Origin: a bacterium
GTDB lineage: Bacteria > Krumholzibacteriota > Krumholzibacteriia > JACNKJ01
Direction of reading: 5' to 3'
Assembly (NCBI GenBank): GCA_024231955.1
Contig: JAAEPZ010000012.1
Location: 248,001 to 312,000, forward strand
Length of the DNA stretch: 64,000 nt
Positions within the stretch are counted from its first letter, which is position 1. Each line of letters opens with the position of its first letter. This document shows positions 1 through 10,105 of the stretch, in pieces. A program made the translations under genes and the position numbers. Below the pieces are notes generated by a model. The model had not been told where the DNA came from. It worked only from the letters and a program-made list of their open reading frames with translations, and did not search any database.

Positions 1-446
1 GTGCGTCCCGTCCCGCCGAGCTCCATCACCGGCAACGACTGGTTGCCGGAATCGAGCAGGAGCGCATCGACCCGGCCGGCCGCGCCCAGCGCCTCCTCCA
101 CCGACTCCTCACCGTTGACGTGAACCACCTGTACCAGCCCCACCCACGGCAGCGCGCTGCGCAGTTCGTCGTAGCATTGTGCGGGCAGACGGTCACAGAG
201 CTGCACCGTATTCACACCGCACCGCTGCTGCTGGGCGATGATGCTCTCCGCATCGGTTCTGCTTGTCAGAAGAAAGGTGTCGATCGATTTCGGCACCGTA
301 GCGACAATTTCGGCGATCAGATGCTCGGGGATGACGCCCGGCCCGCTCGGCATCTCCGTCACGAACCCCAGCGCCGACGCCCCGAGCCGCACCGCCAGAC
401 GCGCCTCCTCGATCGAACTGATGCAGCAGATCTTGATCCGGGTCAT
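1..446 (-). CDS. trpF: Phosphoribosylanthranilate isomerase TrpF (3' end outside window)
   Basis: The 148 visible residues read as the N-terminal two thirds of a TrpF TIM barrel. The family isomerises phosphoribosylanthranilate to CdRP in tryptophan synthesis, in the cytoplasm. Visible marks are the N-terminal strand TRIKICCISSIEEARLAV with the catalytic Cys after IK, the LGASALGFV segment, VNTVQLC, the LLLDS strand holding the general-acid Asp, and GGTGRT of the phosphate loop at the very edge of the window. The usual KICG is KICC here. The ATG at 446 has an AAGGTG Shine-Dalgarno 7 nt upstream. It lies 38 bp downstream of the class II aaRS-like gene on the same strand, so the two may be co-transcribed. 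No other trp gene is visible. The stop codon lies left of base 1. Confidence 0.85.
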   Translation of the reverse strand, partial: MTRIKICCISSIEEARLAVRLGASALGFVTEMPSGPGVIPEHLIAEIVATVPKSIDTFLLTSRTDAESIIAQQQRCGVNTVQLCDRLPAQCYDELRSALPWVGLVQVVHVNGEESVEEALGAAGRVDALLLDSGNQSLPVMELGGTGR

Positions 447-484
447 GCCGAGCACCTTTCGATTGGGGCCAGCGTCTCAGGCGC

Positions 485-1441
485 TCACAGGCTGAAGCTG
501 TGAACCAGCCGCTCGCTGCCCAGTCCGCTGATCAGCAGCCGCTCCTTCTCGTTGCTGAGCAGCTTGCAGGTCCAGTCGGTGAACCCTCCGTCGACCAGCA
601 GCAGCTCCTCACCCGTACGATCCCGCGCGAAGATCTGGAAGGCCGCCGTCGTGTAGTAACCCCGACCGCTCTCCCGCTCCTGGTCCATGGCCATCTCGAT
701 CTCGGGCCGACCCATCACCAGCTCCTCGAGCACCTTGGCCTGAACCAGATCGAGACGCCTCTCGTCGAATACGGTTATCGCCACACGCAGATCGTCGGCG
801 AGAATGCCCAGTTCGACCACCTCCTCCAACAGCCCGAGGTAGTATTCGATGTGCTGCACCAGCATATCGGTCTCGAAGTTGAAGCCACCCTCGTCCCGAC
901 CGGACGAACAGAGGCTGAAGATCCTGAAGTGGGCGAACGATGCGGGACCCTCGAACACCTGCGCCCGCAGCAAGCGCTGACTGGCGCACAGGTGGACCCG
1001 CTCGATGGAGCGGCGGTCCCCCTTGAGCAGCTCCCCCCGCCGCACGGCGCACTCCAGCGCCAGCACGTTGGTGGAATCGGAACAGACCTCGGTGTTGCGG
1101 ATGGTCGTCACCGTGTTGTTCTGATCGACCGTCCCCAGCACCGACACCGTCCCCAGGGGACTGACGGGCGAGAGCTCCAGCGCCTCGAACTCGCGGGGCA
1201 GCCGCGAGAACGCGATCTGATCGAACTCGAGACGAGTCCGGGGGGCCACGTTGGCCGGACGCACGAACCGGCTGCGGCGATATTGTTCGAGCACGGTCTT
1301 CGGCGTCACCGATGCCGCCCGCTGCCGGTAGACCTCGAGCAGCAGCGACTGCAGGTCCGAAGGCGTCAACCGCCGCGTGAGCACATCCATCAATTCCGGT
1401 GCGCCGGTCTGGGCGATGATCCGCTCGATAATCTTGCTCAT
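485..1441 (-). CDS. Unrecognised 318-residue protein with class II aaRS-like features
   Basis: I do not recognise a named family. The protein is soluble, without signal peptide or membrane segment. Residues about 85-135 (SPVSPLGTVSVLG, then TIRNTEVCSDSTN) look like the core of class II aminoacyl-tRNA-synthetase folds, where a loop with Arg and Glu (fRxE) binds ATP; HisZ-type paralogs share such cores without charging tRNA. A helical N-terminus (LTPSDLQSLLLEVYRQRA) precedes it. The C-terminal third has FNFETDMLVQHIEYYLGLLE and a YYTTAAFQIFA strand resembling the later synthetase motifs. The start has AGGAGAGG about 9 nt upstream. It is followed closely by trpF and diverges from mutA. The fold is inferred by eye and the function is unknown. 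Confidence 0.6.
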   Translation of the reverse strand: MSKIIERIIAQTGAPELMDVLTRRLTPSDLQSLLLEVYRQRAASVTPKTVLEQYRRSRFVRPANVAPRTRLEFDQIAFSRLPREFEALELSPVSPLGTVSVLGTVDQNNTVTTIRNTEVCSDSTNVLALECAVRRGELLKGDRRSIERVHLCASQRLLRAQVFEGPASFAHFRIFSLCSSGRDEGGFNFETDMLVQHIEYYLGLLEEVVELGILADDLRVAITVFDERRLDLVQAKVLEELVMGRPEIEMAMDQERESGRGYYTTAAFQIFARDRTGEELLLVDGGFTDWTCKLLSNEKERLLISGLGSERLVHSFSL

Positions 1442-1592
1442 ACTTGCCGCCTCTCCTGATTCGGGGGACCCATTTGTGGCTTAACGGATAATAGGGAAGA
1501 TCGCCCCGAGATTCAAATGACAAAAACCCGTTACGGACTTCCCCAACCGACCGTTCCCTGATAGAGTGGCGGCTCAAACAGGGGAGCGGAAA

Positions 1593-3202
1593 ATGCCCAC
1601 CAACGATCAGGATCGCGCGCAGCAGGAGATACTGGATTTCACCGAGTTCCCGACACCCGACCTCGCCCAGTGGCGGACCGAGGTGGAGCGGCTGCTCAAG
1701 GGGGCGTCGTTCGATAAGCGGATGATCACCCGCACCCTCGAAGGTCCGACCCTGCAGCCGCTATACGCTGAGGAGACGGCGGAACCTGTCGATCCGGCGC
1801 CGTTCGTCCGTGGTCGCGCCCCGCGTTCCGCCGGCGAGCCCTGGCGGCTCATCGCGGATCCGACCGAACTGGAGGCGGAGATCGATCCGCTGAGCGTCGC
1901 CGCCCTCAGCGGCGGCATCATTGTGCCCGCCGACTGGGACGCTCTGCACCGGACCGGTCCCGAGCGCATGATTCTGATCGACACCGCACCCTATGCCGAG
2001 GGTGGCGCCGACGTCGTGCTGCAACTGGCCTGCGCCATGGCCGCCGGAGTGGAGATCCTCCGTGAGCTTGAGAGCCGCGGCGAGGAGATCCTCACCAGCG
2101 CCCTTCGACTTTGCGCCGGCTTCCGGATCGGCTCCCATCTCTTCGTCGAGGCGGCCAAGCTCCGCGCCGCCCGTCAGATGTGGCACCGCATCCTCGAGGT
2201 CGCCGACATCCCCCTCGAATCGCGCGGTCTATCCATCCACGCCGCCACGGCCAGCAGGAGCAAGAGCCTCTACGATCCCCACACGAACATCCTCCGCGCC
2301 ACCACCGAGACCTTCGCCGCAATCATCGGCGGCGCCGACACCATCCATGTCGCCCCCTTCGACGCGCTCAGCGGCGAGGCGAGCGACCTCGGCCGCCGCG
2401 TAGCCCGCAATATCCAGCTCATCCTGCGGGACGAGGCGCACCTGGGCCGCGTGCAGGATCCGGGCGGAGGCTCCTGGTATCTCGAACAGCTCACCCGGGA
2501 TCTCGCCGACTCCGCCTGGAACCGGTTTCAGGCCATAGAGGCCGTCGGCGGCATGAGCGCCGCCCTGGCCAAGGGGATGATCCGGCAGTGGACCACTATC
2601 AGCGCCGCTGCCCGCGCGCAGGCGGCGGCCACCGGACGCAAAACGATTGTCGGCGTCAATCGCTACCCCGCGCCCGAAAATCTGGGCGACTCGACGGCGG
2701 CTGTCCCAGCCGACGACGGCGAATCCGACCCCTCCATTGCACCCAGACGGGAGGCCGAACCATTTGAGCGCCTGCGGATCGCGATCGAGCGTCACCGCGC
2801 CGCCGTAGGCGAACTGGAGATCTTCATCGCCACGCTCGGCCCGGTGGGTCGCTATATGCCCCGCCTGGACTTCATCACCTCATTCTTCGGCGCGGGCGGT
2901 TTCGGACTGATCCGCACAGGCGGCTTCAAGTCGCCCGAGGCCGCGGCCCTGGCGGCGACGGCGGCAGCTCCGGTCGCCGTGGTCATCGTGGGCGCCGACG
3001 ACACCTGGGCCGAGGACGCTCCGGCGACGGCCGCGCTGATCCGCGCCGCCGATCCGTCCGCGCGCATCTACCTGGCCGGGCTGCCCCGGGACGGAGAGAT
3101 CCTGGCCGCCCTGCAGGATGCCGGCGTTAGCGAATTCATCCACCTGCGCTCCGACATGCCGGACGTTCTCGGCGACCTCGCCGCCACTCTGGAGGTGCAG
3201 GT

Positions 3203-3206
<4 letters not shown>
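1593..3206 (+). CDS. mutA: Methylmalonyl-CoA mutase small (beta) subunit
   Basis: This is the non-catalytic partner of the B12-dependent methylmalonyl-CoA mutase, which interconverts succinyl-CoA and (R)-methylmalonyl-CoA. The TIM-barrel part is clear ([63 protein letters not shown]). The C-terminal Rossmann part ([20 protein letters not shown] onward) lacks the DxHxxG cobalamin ligand, as expected for small subunits. I chose the ATG at 1593 (537 aa) over an in-frame GTG at 1566 because AGGGGAG sits 7 nt before it. Its stop overlaps the mutB start by 4 nt (ATGA), indicating translational coupling. The 150 bp upstream are the divergent promoter region shared with the aaRS-like gene. Confidence 0.93.
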
Positions 3207-5341
<2,135 letters not shown>

Positions 5342-5343
5342 CG

Positions 5344-6465
5344 ATGGATGATCGGAAGCGCAAAGGTAATAAAGATTCGGCGCTCAACGTGCGGCCGGGC
5401 GTCACGGGTGGTCACGATGGACTGCCCAATCCGATCCCCCGGGCCGACGGAACGCGCAACGTGCGCAACACGCCGGATACCGCAGCCTACATCACGGGCA
5501 TCCTGGCCGGCGACCGGACGGTGCTCGCCCGGGCGATAACGCTGATCGAATCCAACGCCCCGACCCATCAGGAGCAGGCACAGGCGGTGCTGACCGCCCT
5601 GCTGCCCCATAAGCGGGAGGCGATCCGCGTGGGCATCACGGGCGTGCCCGGGGCAGGCAAGAGCACGCTCATCGAAACGTTGGGCTGTCGCCTGATCGGC
5701 GAGGGGCACAAGGTGGCGGTGATGGCCATCGACCCGTCGAGCAGTCTGACCCGCGGCAGCATCCTGGGCGACAAGACCCGCATGGAGCAGCTGTCCCGCG
5801 AGGAGAACGCCTTCATCCGCCCCAGCCCCAGCGGCGGCGCGCTTGGCGGCGTTGCCCGCAAGACTCGCGAAACCATGCTGCTGTTCGAGGCTGCGGGGTT
5901 CGATGTGATACTGGTCGAGACCGTCGGCGTGGGGCAGAGCGAGATCACGGTCCGCTCGCTGGTTGATTTTTTCCTGCTCGTCCAGATCGCCGGTGCGGGG
6001 GACGAGTTGCAGGGGATCAAGAGGGGCGTCATCGAACTGGCCGACGCCATCGTCGTCAACAAGGCCGACGGACGGGGGCGCAAACCCGCCCAGCTCGCCT
6101 GCGCGGACTACGAGCGCGCGCTCCACTACCTGCAACCGGTTTCGCAGGGGTGGCATCCGCGGGCTCTGTCCGTTTCCGCACTGGAGGATCTGGGCATCGC
6201 CGACATCTGGCTGATGATCCGTGAGTTTCGCGCCACCACAGTAGACAGCGGGTTCTTCGCGGAGCGACGGCGTGAGCAGAACCGGCAATGGCTGCGCGAT
6301 ATGGTTGAGGAGCGGCTGCGCGACATCTTCTACAGGCACCCCGAGGTGACTCGGCTGCTGCCGGAGCTGGAGCAATCGGTGCTGCGGGACAACCTGCCGG
6401 TCACCAGCGCGGCCTGGAGCCTGCTGAGGGCATTCGAGGAGCATCCGGATGGGGAGAGCAAGTGA
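5344..6465 (+). CDS. meaB: MeaB/ArgK-family G-protein chaperone of methylmalonyl-CoA mutase
   Basis: This 373-residue P-loop GTPase protects and reloads B12 in methylmalonyl-CoA mutase. Visible motifs are Walker A GVPGAGKST at about residue 100, DPSSSLTRGSILGDKTRM (switch region and base recognition typical of MeaB), ETVGVGQSE (switch II), and NKADG for guanine recognition. About 50 N-terminal residues are basic and low-complexity, longer than the usual MeaB arm. The C-terminal dimerisation region (REQNRQWLRDMVEERLRD) is present. The start follows the mutB stop by 2 nt. The gene overlaps the following peptidase gene by 4 nt, an unusual companion for a mutase operon. Assignment is firm from motifs plus neighbours. 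Confidence 0.94.
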   Translation: MDDRKRKGNKDSALNVRPGVTGGHDGLPNPIPRADGTRNVRNTPDTAAYITGILAGDRTVLARAITLIESNAPTHQEQAQAVLTALLPHKREAIRVGITGVPGAGKSTLIETLGCRLIGEGHKVAVMAIDPSSSLTRGSILGDKTRMEQLSREENAFIRPSPSGGALGGVARKTRETMLLFEAAGFDVILVETVGVGQSEITVRSLVDFFLLVQIAGAGDELQGIKRGVIELADAIVVNKADGRGRKPAQLACADYERALHYLQPVSQGWHPRALSVSALEDLGIADIWLMIREFRATTVDSGFFAERRREQNRQWLRDMVEERLRDIFYRHPEVTRLLPELEQSVLRDNLPVTSAAWSLLRAFEEHPDGESK

Positions 6466-7364
6466 AACATCCCGCATTATTCGCGGGCCTGCTGTGCGGC
6501 CTGCTCCTTCTCTCTCTCTCCTCACCGACCCCGGCCGGTTCCGCAAACATGTTGAGTGTCGAATGTCCCGACTCGCTGGCCGAAGGTCGCGGGATCCTGG
6601 TGCGGATCGGCGCGCCTGTCGGCTGCTCCCCCATCACGGTGGAATGGTTGAATCGCGAATTCGCGGTTGAGGCGCTGCCGGTCGGCGATCACCTGGAGGT
6701 CGAGGTGCTCCTGGGCGTAGGACTGCGCGAGCGGAACGCAGAGGAGACCTACACCCTGCGTGTGCGGGCGGGCGAGTGGTCGGTGGTGAAGACCCTGCAG
6801 CGCATCCCCTTCAGATACCCGGAACAGCATCTGGATGTGCCGCGCAAATACACAGAGCTCAGCGATGAGGATCTGGCGCGGCACAACCGGGAGAAGCGTG
6901 AGGCGACGGAGGCCAAAATGACGTTGAGCGCCCGCCGCAGCTGGGCGCTGCCGCTGCACCGTCCGGTTCCCGGTTCGATCACCAGCGATTTCGGTCTGCG
7001 CCGCTTCTTCAACGGTGAACCGAAATTGCCCCACGGCGGCACCGATCTGCGCGGCGCGGAGGGGAGCGACGTCCGGGCCTGCGCGGCGGGACGGGTTGTT
7101 CTGACCGGATTTCACCTCTTCGCCGGGGGCTCGGTATACATCGATCACGGACAGGGGCTGATCAGCATGTACTTTCACCTGTCGGCGATCGACGTCGAGG
7201 TTGGTAGAGTTGTCGAGGCGGGAGAGACGATCGCCAGGGTGGGCGCAACCGGTCGGGTCACCGGACCGCATCTGCATTGGGGACTTGCGGTACACGGCTG
7301 CCTGATCGACCCCATGCCGCTTCTGACGACAGACGGCTCAGGATCATTATCCGTCGAGGATTGA
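6462..7364 (+). CDS. Secreted M23 (LytM-type) metallopeptidase
   Basis: This 300-residue exported peptidoglycan endopeptidase of the M23 family is predicted to act in the periplasm. A signal peptide covers residues 1-27 (LFAGLLCGLLLLSLSS core). A beta-rich linker domain spans about 30-120, a short charged helix 125-150, and the LytM fold about 160-295. The zinc site is complete: HGGTD (His191, Asp195) and HLHW (His270, His272), with the intervening IDHGQGLISMYFHLS strand. An intact site suggests a real hydrolase rather than an activator such as EnvC. Translation starts at a GTG inside the meaB stop (GTGA), so it is coupled to the mutase operon; no functional link is known. Confidence 0.9.
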   Translation: MKHPALFAGLLCGLLLLSLSSPTPAGSANMLSVECPDSLAEGRGILVRIGAPVGCSPITVEWLNREFAVEALPVGDHLEVEVLLGVGLRERNAEETYTLRVRAGEWSVVKTLQRIPFRYPEQHLDVPRKYTELSDEDLARHNREKREATEAKMTLSARRSWALPLHRPVPGSITSDFGLRRFFNGEPKLPHGGTDLRGAEGSDVRACAAGRVVLTGFHLFAGGSVYIDHGQGLISMYFHLSAIDVEVGRVVEAGETIARVGATGRVTGPHLHWGLAVHGCLIDPMPLLTTDGSGSLSVED

Positions 7365-7410
7365 GGTTCCGCCAACGCCTCGCCGTCCCGAGGATACCTC
7401 CGGATAAAGC

Positions 7411-7496
7411 AATAGCGCATAAGCATTTCATCCGCGGATCAAATTAGATCCGGCACCTGATGTCAGGGGCAATGGATGCATAGCCTTTGCGCTATT
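7411..7496. repeat. Imperfect long inverted repeat in a 270-bp intergenic gap
   Basis: Between the convergent M23 and STAS genes (gap 7365-7635, AT-richer than its flanks) 7411-7433 and 7474-7496 are imperfect inverted copies, 18 of 23 positions matching, with perfect 9-bp outer ends AATAGCGCA / TGCGCTATT. A second small dyad GGATC-AAATTA-GATCC (7436-7451) sits in the loop. It could fold as an RNA or be a remnant element. No T-run follows, so a terminator role is unproven. I see no gene in the rest of the gap. Confidence 0.45.
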
Positions 7497-7635
7497 TCCG
7501 GAATTATCCCAACAATTCCTAATATGGCGTTAATTTTAGTGCAACGGAGCACCGGGTGTCAAACACAGACGCCGGGTTGCCCGATATTCACAATACAGAA
7601 ACCTAACAATAACGACATGTCGGCCCTTGATCCGG

Positions 7636-7986
7636 TCAATGCAATATCGACACGGCCTCTTCGGGCGTTGCGTAGATCGCCAGGAATCGTTCAAGATTGA
7701 GCAGCCGGATCACGGCTATCGCCGCAGGGGAGACCGCCGTGAGATAGAGTCCGCCACCCTCGCGGCTGAACTCCTCGGTCAACGCCAGCAATGTGCCGAC
7801 GCCGCTGGAGGCGATGAACGCGATGCCGGATAGATCCAGAACCAGATGCTGGTGCCCGACCTTGTGCAGATCCTGACAATAGTCACGCAACTCCTGGGCG
7901 GTGACGGCCTCCAGACGACCGGTGACCTTGATGACCTTGGTCTTGCCCAGTGAATCCAGACTTTCGATCGAAAATTCCTTAGACAT
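7636..7986 (-). CDS. STAS-domain anti-sigma-factor antagonist (RsbV/SpoIIAA type)
   Basis: This 116-residue single STAS domain is a partner-switching protein that, when dephosphorylated, sequesters an anti-sigma kinase. The phosphorylation loop DLSGIAFIASSGVGTLLAL holds the conserved Ser of the D-S-S-G motif type; beta strands (VIKVTGRLEA, HLVLDLSG, LYLTAV) and the final helix fit the family. Its start (AAGGAAAG 8 nt upstream) lies inside the end of the phosphatase/kinase gene, an 8-nt overlap, so it is made stoichiometrically with the probable modifying enzymes. It is the last gene of the operon headed by the giant surface protein. No sigma factor is found nearby. Confidence 0.92.
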   Translation of the reverse strand: MSKEFSIESLDSLGKTKVIKVTGRLEAVTAQELRDYCQDLHKVGHQHLVLDLSGIAFIASSGVGTLLALTEEFSREGGGLYLTAVSPAAIAVIRLLNLERFLAIYATPEEAVSILH

Positions 7987-10105
7987 TCAGGCTTTCCTTG
8001 TTTTGAGTATGCTCCCTGCTTTCAAACTCCAGGAGCGTGAGATTACCCTCGGCGGTGCCGGGGAAATAGCTGCTCCGGTGCATGACCTTGCGGATGATCT
8101 CCCTGCCCAGCCCACGCCCCTTCAGTCGCGTGGCCGCGTCTTCGAAATCAACCTCTTCGGCACCTTCGCTTCTGTAGCCGCGTCCCCGATCCCTGAGCAG
8201 GAACCGGATTGTCGGCAAGTCCTCATCCTGTGCGGTGGCGGCCTGCAGGGGCAGGCACCACAAGTCCAGGTTGCGAACGGAATCCAAATCGTAGCCGTGC
8301 TCCATGATATTGGCGCAGGCTTCGTACAGCGCGCACTCCAGCAGGTGGACAATATCCGGCGCAACACCCGTCAGTTGCGGACACTCGGCCAGCCACCCAT
8401 TCAGGTTGGCAAGCACATCGGTAGCGGCCGGCAGCCGCAGGTGGTATCCCTCCCTCCGGGCAGCAGTCAGCAGGCCGTCTGCCTCGGCCAACGCCGCGGG
8501 GGAGACGCAACCCGATATGACCTGCCCGGTGTCAGCGGAAGCGCCGGCACCCTGGCGACCGATGACGAGCAGCGTTTCGTCATCAAACGGCTCCGCATCC
8601 GAGCCGATCCAGGCCTTGACGGCATCCCGGAGCGCCTGCAATACGGCATGAGGTCCAGCCGCCGCCGAGCCGCCGACCGCACCCTCTATGCCGGAGAAGT
8701 CGAACTGCTCATCAGCGGCATTGAACGCCTCGTTCACGCCGTCAGTGTACTGGACCAGCAGGTCACCCGGCTCAAGGGTGAGTGTTTTGTCCTCAAGCGT
8801 AGTCGCCAGCGCGCCACCGGGCACGGCTCCCAGAGGGATACCGGTGCTCTGCTCCCACTCCATGGCGCCGCTGGTGCGATGGATCAGAACGGGGCTGTGC
8901 GCTGCGGAGGCATAGATGATCTCACCGGTCTCCGGATCGAGGATGCCGTAGAACATGGTGATGAACTGACCGCTCTTGAGCGAACTGCCCATCCGCTCCT
9001 CCAGCATCACGAGCAGCCGCGAGGGCGAGGTGAAGTCGGGACCCAGGGAGCGGAGGAGAACCGACAGCATCGACATGATGAGGCAACCGGCCAGCCCCTT
9101 GCCCGAAACATCGGCAATGGCGATCCCGGTCCTGCCGTCCGGGAGGGTGAAGAAATCGTAGTAATCGCCCCCCACCTCGGCGGCCGGACGATGGGCGCCG
9201 GTGATCCGGAATTCCCCGACGGCGAGATCCTCGGCGGGGAAAAGCTGACGCTGGATATCGTTGGCCAGATCCAGTTCGTGAGCCAGCCGCTCCTTCTCGA
9301 CCAGATCGGCCTGCGCGCTCAACAACTGGGTGGCCATGTCGTTGACCGTCTCGGCCAGCATCCCCAGCTCCGTGCGATCGCGCAGCAGCACCGGCGTTTC
9401 GAGATCCCCCCGACCGATCCGCTCCAGCCCTTCACGCAGAATGCCGATCGGGCGCAGCAGCTTGGAGGTCACGATGAGCGCCGTAATCAAACCCGCAACC
9501 AGAATGATGCTGATCAAGGGCAGTTGGCTTTTGCGCATGCCCCAGACCATCCCCTCCAGATAGCTCCGGTTCAAGCCCACCAGCGCGGTGCCGATCTTCT
9601 TCCCGTTGGGATGCAATACCGGCGTCAGCGCCACGATCATCTCGTCGTCGCCCAGCATCCGCTCGCCGGGGAGGATCGCGCCGGCCGTCTCCAGCAGATC
9701 CAATCCGGGATTGATCTCGTACACCTCCCCGATGCTGCGCGCGTCGGGATGTCCCTGGATGCGGTTTTCGTGATCCAGCACAATGGCGAAAGCCTGGTCC
9801 GAAAGACGCTCCTCCATCTCCTTGATCAGGGGGACTAGCGTCAGTTCGGGATAGTCGCTGAGCAGCGCACCCGAACTGAGAAACGCGAGGTTGCGGGCCT
9901 GAAGTTTGAGGCGGGTCTCCACCTCGCCGCTGAGCATGCGCTGCGTAGCTCGCTCCGCCATGAGGGTGACGCCAACCAGACTCAGCAGAACCATCGTGGC
10001 CAGGACACCCGCCATGATCACGCGGATGCTGACGATACGTCCCCTTTTCACGTTCCCGGCGGCTGGTCGCTCTGTCTTGACCCGGTTTGATCGTCCGTTA
10101 GTCAT
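7979..10105 (-). CDS. Membrane SpoIIE-type PP2C phosphatase fused to an RsbW-like kinase domain
   Basis: This 708-residue sensor/effector is both writer and eraser of a partner switch. Order: membrane segment about 28-50, a periplasmic Cache-like domain about 55-185, membrane segment about 192-212, HAMP about 213-265 (LLRPIGILREGLERIGRGDL), coiled coil, PP2C domain about 295-510, and a HATPase domain about 560-690. PP2C metal aspartates are visible in EVGGDYYDFF, IADVSGKGLAG, QYTDGVNEAF and FDDETLLVIG. The kinase part has EACANIMEHGY (N box), LRDRGRGY (G1) and KGRGLGREII (G2), so both activities look intact. It overlaps the TPR gene upstream by 8 nt and the STAS gene downstream by 8 nt. The STAS protein is the obvious substrate (inference). 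Confidence 0.92.
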   Translation of the reverse strand: MTNGRSNRVKTERPAAGNVKRGRIVSIRVIMAGVLATMVLLSLVGVTLMAERATQRMLSGEVETRLKLQARNLAFLSSGALLSDYPELTLVPLIKEMEERLSDQAFAIVLDHENRIQGHPDARSIGEVYEINPGLDLLETAGAILPGERMLGDDEMIVALTPVLHPNGKKIGTALVGLNRSYLEGMVWGMRKSQLPLISIILVAGLITALIVTSKLLRPIGILREGLERIGRGDLETPVLLRDRTELGMLAETVNDMATQLLSAQADLVEKERLAHELDLANDIQRQLFPAEDLAVGEFRITGAHRPAAEVGGDYYDFFTLPDGRTGIAIADVSGKGLAGCLIMSMLSVLLRSLGPDFTSPSRLLVMLEERMGSSLKSGQFITMFYGILDPETGEIIYASAAHSPVLIHRTSGAMEWEQSTGIPLGAVPGGALATTLEDKTLTLEPGDLLVQYTDGVNEAFNAADEQFDFSGIEGAVGGSAAAGPHAVLQALRDAVKAWIGSDAEPFDDETLLVIGRQGAGASADTGQVISGCVSPAALAEADGLLTAARREGYHLRLPAATDVLANLNGWLAECPQLTGVAPDIVHLLECALYEACANIMEHGYDLDSVRNLDLWCLPLQAATAQDEDLPTIRFLLRDRGRGYRSEGAEEVDFEDAATRLKGRGLGREIIRKVMHRSSYFPGTAEGNLTLLEFESREHTQNKESLNV

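Noticed and set aside
7901..9838. Long open frame antisense to the phosphatase/kinase gene
   Set aside because: It mirrors codon bias of the minus-strand gene, shows no family motif, signal or ribosome site, and the opposite strand has clear PP2C and kinase motifs.
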